The translations under genes and the position numbers were made by a program. A stretch of DNA of 11,030 nucleotides from Paraclostridium ghonii (GTDB lineage Bacteria; Bacillota; Clostridia; Peptostreptococcales; Peptostreptococcaceae), in assembly GCF_023653455.1 (NCBI RefSeq), contig NZ_JAKEDR010000112.1, positions 1 through 11,030 of the forward strand, written 5' to 3'. The notes beneath the pieces are model-generated. The model had not been told where the DNA came from, made no database searches, and saw nothing but the letters and a program-made list of their open reading frames with translations. Below, piece after piece: positions 5,857 through 11,030 of the stretch. Numbering within the stretch: position 1 is the stretch's first letter; the number at the start of each line of letters is the position of its first letter.

Positions 5857-6018
5857 AAAGTATCTTTTTGTGGTTACTAATAATGTCTAAAATATATACA
5901 AAAATTACCTTTAAATTTATTTTTTTCTTACCTATAAAATATCTTTTATTGCATAAGATATAAATGTATCAAAAATTTATATCAAAACACTAAATTATAG
6001 TTGATTGGAGTGATTAAT

Positions 6019-6512
6019 TTGAATAATAATAAAATGAATAATCAAATTGATGATTATACTAAAAAAGGACAAGAATATATAGAACAAGCTGAAAAAAAGG
6101 CTAATGAATTTTTATCAAAAGCTAATGATGTTGCACATGATGTAGTTGATAAAAGTAATGATATGGCTGAAGATGTAGAGAATATGTTAAAAAAAAAGAC
6201 AAATATGAATCTGAAGTAGACTATTCCTATGATGAATGTTGCTGTGGTACAAGTTTTGAGTGTTTTGATGAACCAAAGACTACAGTTGACTATATAAAGG
6301 ATTATGCTAAAGAGCATCCTGTAGTAACAGCTACAGCCGTTTCAGCTACAGTTTTAACAGGTCTTAGTTTAGTTAGTCCTAAAACAAGAAAGGTGACTGT
6401 ACCAGTTGCTAAATTTGCAGTTAAGCAACAAGCAAAATTCACATTGGGAGTTGGAATGTTAGCTATGGCTACTTACTTATCAAGTAAGTCTGACTTTAAC
6501 TCTTATAATTAA
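6019..6512 (+). CDS. Two-frame gene: charged helix plus Cys cluster and two hydrophobic segments, joined at an A-run
   Basis: The first frame starts at TTG 6019 (GGAG at 6007-6010) and encodes a charged amphipathic helix (TKKGQEYIEQAEKKANEF, then AHDVVDKSNDMAEDVENML). It stops at TAG 6217-6219, giving 66 residues. The -1 frame is open from the A-run at 6189-6197 to TAA 6510-6512, and its coding character is clear: an ECCCGTSFEC cluster, then DYIKDYAKEHPVVTATAVSATVL, a KTRK loop, and FTLGVGMLAMATYL. A -1 shift at the A-run yields 164 residues: helix 1-60, Cys at 74, 75, 76 and 82, and hydrophobic segments near 100-119 and 141-156. The layout resembles ElaB/YqjD/DUF883-type helix-plus-membrane proteins, but I claim no family. 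The second frame has no plausible start of its own. Programmed frameshifting, transcriptional slippage, a true frameshift mutation and a sequencing error are all possible. Confidence 0.6.
6187..6200 (+). other. Slippery heptamer A-AAA-AAG in a 9-A run
   Basis: In the upstream frame the codons read TTA AAA AAA AAG ACA, so A-AAA-AAG (6192-6198) is in the exact register used for -1 frameshifting in E. coli dnaX and several insertion sequences. Slipping back one base continues at GAC 6198-6200 in the long downstream frame. A nine-A run (6189-6197) is also long enough for RNA polymerase slippage, and one added A gives the same reading frame. I see no strong stimulatory stem-loop just downstream. 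Confidence 0.55.
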
Positions 6513-6515
6513 TAA

Positions 6516-6540
6516 AAAAGGAGCTTTTTAAGCTCCTTTT
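6516..6540. terminator. Bidirectional intrinsic terminator
   Basis: The 11-bp stem AAAAGGAGCTT (6516-6526) / complement (6530-6540) has a TTT loop and A/T-runs at both ends. It ends the two-frame gene (TAA TAA at 6510-6515) and overlaps the stop codon of the convergent DUF4097 gene (6539-6541). Confidence 0.85.
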
Positions 6541-7534
6541 ATTTATTAATACCTATATTTATTTCTTGTGATTTAGCATCTACATTATATTTAAATTCAT
6601 TTTCCTTATGTTGTTTTAAACTTCCATTAAATTTTTTCATAGGTTCTTTATTTTTATAATTTTCATCTTCAAAATTTATATTTTGCGATGCATTTAAATT
6701 AAATTCTGTATTGTAATAATCTGTAGGTAAATTTAAATAAGTAATTCCATTTTTATTATCTATATTTAGTTTTTTAGCAACGGGTATACTAGATTCAATA
6801 TTTATAGTTCCTGCATACCTTGTTGCTATTATATTGAATGAATCTGGTATAAAGTTTTCTACATTTTCAATAAATACATCATCAGGCATAGATTGTAAAT
6901 ATACATCTGAAGTAGTGCTTATATTTATATTTTTTATTCCAAGTATTTCACTAGATTTTAAGTTGATACTTCCATTTGAACTTATAGTTAAATTTTCTAA
7001 ATTTTTAATTTCTTTAGGTAATACAATTTGTCCATACTCAGTATTAAAAAACAATTGTTTTTGTAATATAGATTTATCTTTTAATATTAATTCTCCACCT
7101 TTAGTTGATACTTGTATATCTACATTATTAGGAACATATATTACTATTTTATTTTCACCTAAATTCATCTTCTTTATTAAAGCATCCCCAAAACTTTGAA
7201 CTTCCATATTTATTGGTCTATCTTCTTCCTTTATAGATAAAGTATTATCTTTATTATCTATTGTGTATGCATTGTCGTTAAAATTCCCTATCTGTGTTAT
7301 TTTTAACTTATCAGAATTGCTTTTCTTAACTTCCACATTTGTATTATTAGTTTCTATATCTAGTTTGCTCACATCAACCTTTTTTTCATATATTTTTACT
7401 TCTTCTCTAGCTTTGTTTACATATTCATTTATATAATTAGTTAAAAATGGCACTGCAGATATTGATGATGATATAGTTCCTACAGTACCTATAACAATCA
7501 ATGCAACTGCAAATATAGTTAATTTTTTATTCAT
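6539..7534 (-). CDS. DUF4097-family envelope-associated protein
   Basis: The 331-residue protein starts with a hydrophobic signal or anchor segment (residues about 5-25, LTIFAVALIVIGTVGTI), so the rest should be extracytoplasmic. The body is a series of short beta-strand repeats typical of DUF4097: DIETNNTNVEVKKS, LKITQIGNF, KIVIYVPNNVDIQVSTKGGELIL, LTISSNGSINLKSS, and KNINISTTSDVYLQS. These suggest a beta-helix or beta-roll. No catalytic residues are evident. In Bacillus subtilis LiaG, from the lia cell-envelope-stress operon, has this domain, so an envelope-stress role is plausible but unproven. The ATG at 7534 lies inside the end of the DUF1700 gene (shared ATGAATAA, 8 bp), and AAAGGAG just upstream serves it. 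Translational coupling is likely. It is the last gene of the PadR operon, and its stop lies in the shared terminator. Confidence 0.85.
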   Translation of the reverse strand: MNKKLTIFAVALIVIGTVGTISSSISAVPFLTNYINEYVNKAREEVKIYEKKVDVSKLDIETNNTNVEVKKSNSDKLKITQIGNFNDNAYTIDNKDNTLSIKEEDRPINMEVQSFGDALIKKMNLGENKIVIYVPNNVDIQVSTKGGELILKDKSILQKQLFFNTEYGQIVLPKEIKNLENLTISSNGSINLKSSEILGIKNINISTTSDVYLQSMPDDVFIENVENFIPDSFNIIATRYAGTINIESSIPVAKKLNIDNKNGITYLNLPTDYYNTEFNLNASQNINFEDENYKNKEPMKKFNGSLKQHKENEFKYNVDAKSQEINIGINK

Positions 7535-8240
7535 CTATATCATCTCCTTTATAATTCATTTTTTCTTTTGCCTGTATATATTTTTTCTTATTTTTTAACC
7601 AATTTATATATTGTTTATATATATTCTTTCCTAGTTTAATTATATATAAGTAAACTTGAATTACTATTATATCAAATCCTAAAATCCCTAGACTAGCAAA
7701 TATTATAAGTGATGCTATAGATTTATCTAATACAAACAACGGCCCAGAAGTTCCTAATAAAACTACAAAAGCTATATTCAATGCTATTAATGTTAATCCT
7801 CCACTTACCATCATTAATATAAATAAAATCCATCCAAACATTAATCCCAAGCTTAAACAAGCTAATAGAGCTTTAATAAGCTTAGTTGATAATCCATCAT
7901 TATCATTTTTTAAATTTGGAGTTAATTTATTATTTATAATCTCTTTTGTTTTATAATAACTGTCTTTTACTTTTAACTTTACTTTATTTAAGCTATCATA
8001 AATTTTATCAAATCTTTTATTGCTATCATTCAGTTTACTTTCTTTCATCTCATCTACTAAATCTCTAACTATAGACTTTGGCGAGCCTAAAGACTCTATA
8101 ATTTGCAAATCACTCTTACCTTCTATCTCTCCATCTATAAAGTATTCTTCATAATCTCTTAATATATCATTAACCTCATCAGCAGAAAAATGGTTAGATA
8201 AATAGTCTTTTAATATCTCTAAAAATTCTCTTTTATTCAA
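7527..8240 (-). CDS. DUF1700-family membrane protein
   Basis: The 237-residue protein has the typical DUF1700 layout. An N-terminal cytoplasmic helical domain carries MNKREFLEILKDYLS, then DEVNDILRDYEEYFIDG, and SDLQIIESLGSPKSIVRDLV (residues 1-66). A charged linker (67-118) follows, then about three membrane segments (roughly 121-145, 147-168 and 173-201) and a basic tail (204-237). Proteins of this family are commonly encoded directly after a PadR regulator and are thought to act in envelope or signal functions, although no biochemical activity is established. The start is TTG at 8238-8240; AGGAGG (8253-8248) precedes it by 7 nt and overlaps the PadR stop codon. Its last 8 bp overlap the DUF4097 start. 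The tight spacing on both sides shows co-transcription and probably translational coupling. Confidence 0.88.
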   Translation of the reverse strand: MNKREFLEILKDYLSNHFSADEVNDILRDYEEYFIDGEIEGKSDLQIIESLGSPKSIVRDLVDEMKESKLNDSNKRFDKIYDSLNKVKLKVKDSYYKTKEIINNKLTPNLKNDNDGLSTKLIKALLACLSLGLMFGWILFILMMVSGGLTLIALNIAFVVLLGTSGPLFVLDKSIASLIIFASLGILGFDIIVIQVYLYIIKLGKNIYKQYINWLKNKKKYIQAKEKMNYKGDDIDE

Positions 8241-8253
8241 TCTTAATACCTCC

Positions 8254-8565
8254 TTAATCTAAATTTATTAGATAATCTACTGCATTAGTGAAATTTTTCC
8301 ATTCTTTTATTAAATTTATTAGGTTTTCTTTTCCTAACTCAGTTATCTTATAATACTTTCTAGCAGGGCCTTCACTTGATTCTAGTATATATGTCTCAAA
8401 ATACGCCTCTTTAGTTAATCGTCTTAACAACGGATATATAGTTCCCTCATTTACTTCTATAACCTTAGAAATATTTTGAACTATTTCATATCCATACATA
8501 TCTTTTTTAGATATAAGAGCTAGAACACATATTTCTAAAACACCTTTTTTGAATTGTGTATTCAT
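8254..8565 (-). CDS. PadR-family transcriptional regulator
   Basis: The 103-residue protein is a short PadR (subfamily s1-type) repressor with little beyond the winged helix-turn-helix. The domain covers residues about 9-80: LEICVLALISKKDMYGYEIVQNI, NEGTIYPLLRRLTKEAYFETY as the recognition helix and start of the wing, and GPARKYYKITELGKENL as the wing and following helix. A short C-terminal helix (WKNFTNAVDYLINL) would mediate dimer contacts. Such proteins usually repress their own operon and release DNA on binding a small hydrophobic or envelope-active ligand; the ligand here is unknown. The ATG at 8565 follows AAAGGA at about 8 nt. It is the first gene of a three-gene operon with DUF1700 and DUF4097 genes. 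The likely operator is the palindrome at 8644-8655 in its promoter. Confidence 0.92.
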   Translation of the reverse strand: MNTQFKKGVLEICVLALISKKDMYGYEIVQNISKVIEVNEGTIYPLLRRLTKEAYFETYILESSEGPARKYYKITELGKENLINLIKEWKNFTNAVDYLINLD

Positions 8566-8636
8566 TTACTCCATCCTTTCTATAATGTAACTACTTTGCT
8601 TTATATAGTACTTTGTTTAATCATCTTCATATTTAT

Positions 8637-8665
8637 ATATTAGCACAGTACTGTGTGTTACACAA
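8637..8665 (-). promoter_or_regulatory. Probable PadR-operon promoter with palindromic operator in the spacer
   Basis: On the minus strand, TTGTGT (8665-8660) and TAATAT (8642-8637) are separated by exactly 17 bp. Each is an imperfect match to the -35 and -10 consensus. The spacer holds the perfect 12-bp palindrome CACAGTACTGTG (8644-8655). A second AGTACT core occurs nearer the gene (8608-8613), next to two TACTTTG direct repeats (8592-8598 and 8610-8616). A repressor site between -35 and -10 would fit autoregulation by PadR. The leader would be about 65 nt. Confidence 0.45.
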
Positions 8666-8713
8666 TACCTTGTTAAATTTTTTCATCTTTTCCTCCAACT
8701 TCTCATATTTTCA

Positions 8714-8849
8714 AAAAAAGAAGAACTTTTCAGTATAGCATGGTAATAATACCTAATTTAACTGACATTTACAGGCACGCTTTTATGCCTGTATGGAAGT
8801 AAATTAGGTATTATTATCATGCAACCCCTCCAAAAAGTTCGTCTTTTTT
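8714..8849. repeat. 136-bp nested inverted repeat (long hairpin)
   Basis: Three nested stems align on one centre. The outer stem is 8714-8730 / 8833-8849 (16 of 17 pairs), the middle stem 8738-8760 / 8800-8822 (22 of 23), and the inner stem TACAGGCA 8770-8777 / TGCCTGTA 8786-8793 (perfect), with an 8-nt loop. Short unpaired segments separate them, including ACCCCTCC on the right side (8824-8831). It begins just past the stop codon of the M42 gene. On the minus strand the final arm ends in a T-rich run, so it could act as an unusually large terminator, a structured 3' RNA, or a miniature mobile element. No target-site duplication is evident. Confidence 0.75.
8758..8820 (-). CDS. Possible 20-codon small ORF inside the long hairpin
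   Basis: On the minus strand GGAGGGG (8832-8826), which lies in an unpaired bulge of the hairpin, is followed by ATG at 8820-8818. The frame of 20 codons then runs to TAA at 8760-8758. The peptide begins MIIIPNLLPYRH. The ORF spans exactly the hairpin's apical part, with start and stop codons on opposite arms. Because the region is palindromic, the plus strand also reads MVIIPNL and YRH in a 20-codon frame, but without a ribosome binding site. This may be chance; coding is unproven. Confidence 0.2.
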   Translation of the reverse strand: MIIIPNLLPYRHKSVPVNVS

Positions 8850-8859
8850 ATTACTTTTA

Positions 8860-9891
8860 TTACTTAACGTATTCTATTATTAATTTTATAGTCTCTATAA
8901 TAGATTCTAAATTAGTTCTTTCATAGCCATGAGATGCAAATATTCCAGCTCCTATTAAAGCTGTCTTAACATCGTATCCAGCTTTTAACATAGCACCTGC
9001 ATCTGATCCATAATTAGGGTATGTATCAACTTTATATCCTATATTATTATTTTTAGCTATATTTATAAGTCTAGTAGTTAATTCATAATCGTATGGTCCT
9101 CCTGAATCTTTTGCACATATACATACATCATATTCAGTTGAATTTTGTCCTTCACCTGGACATCCCATATCTATAGCTATAAATTCTCTAGTTTTTTCTG
9201 GTACAGATGCTGATGATCCATGCCCAACCTCTTCATAATTACTGAAGAAAAAGTTTATAGTGTTTTTTGGTTTTATCCCAACAAGTTTTAAATATTCTAT
9301 AACATATAAAGCTGCAGCAACTGAAGCTTTATCATCTAGATGTCTAGATTTCACAAATCCAGAGTCAGTTATTTTAAATCTTGGATCAAAAGATATAAAA
9401 TCTCCTACCTCTATTCCAAGTTCTTGAGTGTCTTCTTTTGAACAAACTTGCTCATCTATTACTACTTCATAGTTAGCTGGAACCCTTTGAAGTTCTCTGC
9501 AGTCTGAATGTATATGAACAGATGGTTTTATAGTTTGTATAGTTCCTTCGTAAATCTTTTGACCCCTTGTATGTATTTTGCAACACTCACCTTCAACTGA
9601 TGTCATCATGTATCCACCAACTTGAGTTAATGCTAACCTTCCATTTTCTTTAACTTCTTTAACCATAGCCCCCAGTGTGTCTACATGGCAAGATAAAGTT
9701 TTTTGGTATTCATTATCATCCCCTACTATTGTAGCAACTACAGCCCCTTTATTTGTAATCTTATAGCCTACATTTAAAGTTTTTAAAACGCCTTGTATAT
9801 ACTCCATTATGTTTTGAGTATATCCAGAAGGACTTGGTATATTTAACACTTCATTTAAATATTTTTTTACTAACTCAGATTTATATTCCAT
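8860..9891 (-). CDS. M42-family metallopeptidase (FrvX/glutamyl-aminopeptidase type)
   Basis: The 343-residue cytoplasmic protein is full length for M42 di-metal aminopeptidases, which usually assemble into tetrahedral dodecamers and trim peptides released by proteases. The family signatures are all present: NIPSPSGYT (18-25); SCHVDTLGAMV with metal ligand His69 and nearby Asp71 (67-77); SRHLDDKAS with bridging Asp186 (182-190); NYEEVGHGSS with catalytic Glu220 and ligand Glu221 (218-227); IAIDMG with ligand Asp241 (238-243); and FASHGYERTN with ligand His321 (318-327). The substrate preference (Glu, Leu or Lys aminopeptidase) cannot be read from the sequence. The ATG at 9891 follows GGGAGG by 8 nt. 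It lies 19 bp after the YjiH-like membrane protein gene, so the two share an operon whose promoter is outside the window. The long hairpin at 8714-8849 follows directly. Confidence 0.92.
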   Translation of the reverse strand: MEYKSELVKKYLNEVLNIPSPSGYTQNIMEYIQGVLKTLNVGYKITNKGAVVATIVGDDNEYQKTLSCHVDTLGAMVKEVKENGRLALTQVGGYMMTSVEGECCKIHTRGQKIYEGTIQTIKPSVHIHSDCRELQRVPANYEVVIDEQVCSKEDTQELGIEVGDFISFDPRFKITDSGFVKSRHLDDKASVAAALYVIEYLKLVGIKPKNTINFFFSNYEEVGHGSSASVPEKTREFIAIDMGCPGEGQNSTEYDVCICAKDSGGPYDYELTTRLINIAKNNNIGYKVDTYPNYGSDAGAMLKAGYDVKTALIGAGIFASHGYERTNLESIIETIKLIIEYVK

Positions 9892-9910
9892 AACATAAAC
9901 CTCCCTATTT

Positions 9911-11030
9911 TTATAAATTCCATATAATTAAATAGTAAAATAAAGATATTATTATCAGGGTTATTAATATTTTTTCTATTCCAATTATTAAAAGTTCTAT
10001 CTTTTTAATTGGAATATCTGTATTATCTATATATACTATATTAGTGCTTATTGATATTGTTTGTACAATAGATATTATAAATATTATAAGAGACGATATA
10101 TCTTTTATATCATTATTTATAAATTCTATATACCTTCCTCCATTAAACATACCTAAGCATAAAACTTCACTTATTTTAGCTTTTGATGGTAATTTAAGCA
10201 GTTCTATAACAGGGTAAGTAATTTGGCTGATTGCACTAACTAATCCAGTATTATTTATTAAAAATTCCCCTACAAATATAATTATAACTAAATTTGGTAA
10301 TATTGTCATAATTATATTAAATGATTCTTTAAAGTTTTCAAACATAGAAAATATTAATTTATTATTTCTTTTATTAGATAAATATTGCTTTATTGCATTT
10401 TTAAATTTATCTTTTTTAAATCCACACTCTTTATATGAACTTTTATATAAGTAAGATTTTTTCTTAACTTTTAATGGCCATAGTCTACATACTAAAAAAT
10501 TTACAAATAAAGATAAACCTATAACCATAAAAGTTGTAAATTCTATAGATTTTAAATTTAACTCGTCTCCTATATAATAGCAATTTAAAATACTCGTAAA
10601 AGAAAAACAAGATATTATTATACAAGCCTCGCTATGTCTTAGTTTCCCATTTTTATATAAATAATTCGTCATAAACATTCCACTAAATATATCTACGAAT
10701 AAATAAACTAATATATTTACTATACACTTCCCACTTATTTTCAATGTCTTTTTAGTATATTTTTGAAAATATGCTTCTACAATTTCTAACAATCCATAAT
10801 CAGTTATAAGAGGTAAAAACAAAGAACTTAATGATAATAATATAATCGATTTTAATAGAAAATCTCTCATAAATAACAAACTTGTATTATTATATCCTTT
10901 GAATTCAATTTTTGAAAATATTATAAGTGTAAAAAATATACTTATGGGTTTTAGACACTTTATTATATTTGAAAATGCATCATATTCTTTTTCTTTGTGC
11001 TTAATTATAGGTAAAATTGACCCTATAGAT
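9911..11030 (-). CDS. YjiH-like nucleoside-recognition-domain membrane protein, 5' end beyond the window
   Basis: The frame stays open from the TAA at 9911-9913 to the right edge with no stop, giving 372 visible residues. The first possible start inside the window (TTG near 10879) is internal, not the true one. The protein is highly hydrophobic, with many membrane segments. The visible N-terminal part carries ITDYGLLEIVEAYF, then GMFMTNYLYKNGKLRHSEACIII, and LVCRLWPL. The C-terminal part has a second half with FNIIMTILPNLVIIIFVGEF and LCLGMFNGGRYIEF. This layout resembles YjiH-family proteins with nucleoside-recognition (Gate) domains, which usually run to about 420-450 residues, so perhaps 50-80 N-terminal residues are missing here. 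The transported or sensed compound is not known. It is co-transcribed with the M42 peptidase gene 19 bp downstream. The pairing suggests a link with peptide or amino acid handling, but this is inference. Confidence 0.72.
   Translation of the reverse strand, partial: SIGSILPIIKHKEKEYDAFSNIIKCLKPISIFFTLIIFSKIEFKGYNNTSLLFMRDFLLKSIILLSLSSLFLPLITDYGLLEIVEAYFQKYTKKTLKISGKCIVNILVYLFVDIFSGMFMTNYLYKNGKLRHSEACIIISCFSFTSILNCYYIGDELNLKSIEFTTFMVIGLSLFVNFLVCRLWPLKVKKKSYLYKSSYKECGFKKDKFKNAIKQYLSNKRNNKLIFSMFENFKESFNIIMTILPNLVIIIFVGEFLINNTGLVSAISQITYPVIELLKLPSKAKISEVLCLGMFNGGRYIEFINNDIKDISSLIIFIISIVQTISISTNIVYIDNTDIPIKKIELLIIGIEKILITLIIISLFYYLIIWNL

Noticed and set aside
6054..6317. Minus-strand open frame of 87 codons across the two-frame gene
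   Set aside because: It is antisense, crosses the frameshift point by chance, and has no ribosome site. Coding signal is clearly better on the plus strand in both joined frames.
6834..7199. Plus-strand open frame of 121 codons inside the DUF4097 gene
   Set aside because: It is antisense to DUF4097 beta repeats, has low complexity (Ile/Phe/Ser-rich), and shows neither a ribosome site nor a promoter.
8714..8849. T-box or metabolite riboswitch in the hairpin upstream of padR
   Set aside because: It shows no T-box consensus or other recognisable aptamer core, and the long symmetrical pairing is unlike the riboswitch classes I know. The PadR promoter-like element also lies downstream of it.

Overview
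The window is AT-rich (roughly 70-75% A+T). It has strong AGGAGG-type ribosome binding sites, frequent TTG starts and compact U-tailed terminators. Its gene families (cytoplasmic PpiC foldase, Amidase_6 protein, YlbF-family protein, PadR-DUF1700-DUF4097 operon, M42 peptidase, YjiH-type membrane protein) fit a low-GC, probably spore-forming member of the Clostridia, possibly Peptostreptococcaceae. Family assignments rest on recognised motifs, not on a database search. There are no rRNA or tRNA genes, no CRISPR array and no recognisable transposase.

Layout. Positions 34-1328 (+) hold a small four-helix membrane protein and a cytoplasmic parvulin-type foldase. Positions 1357-3129 (-) hold a two-CBS-domain protein resembling the c-di-AMP receptor DarB, and a membrane-anchored Amidase_6 protein. 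Positions 3289-4418 (+) hold a GNAT acetyltransferase and a short YlbF/YheA-type helical protein. Positions 4622-5785 (-) encode a striking cysteine-rich protein: a 24-heptad alanine coiled coil with Cys-rich ends and a Met/Tyr-rich tail, possibly a spore-surface protein. Positions 6019-6512 (+) form a gene read in two frames joined at a 9-A run that contains the classic A-AAA-AAG slippery heptamer. Positions 6539-8565 (-) are a three-gene operon of PadR repressor, DUF1700 membrane protein and DUF4097 protein. Positions 8860-11030 (-) hold an M42 metallopeptidase and, upstream in the same operon, a YjiH-like nucleoside-recognition-domain membrane protein that runs off the right edge.

The gene-free stretches are informative. 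A GC-rich 41-bp sequence occurs twice (1890-1930 and 4436-4476, 37/41 identical). A 136-bp nested inverted repeat (8714-8849) sits between the M42 gene and the PadR operon and encloses a tiny ORF with a good ribosome binding site. A 12-bp dyad brackets the promoter of the YlbF-family gene, and a perfect 12-bp palindrome sits in the promoter spacer of the PadR operon.

The strongest leads for something not described before are the two-frame gene, the alanine/cysteine coil protein, the 41-bp repeat and the long hairpin. No complete defence, secretion or biosynthetic system is visible.
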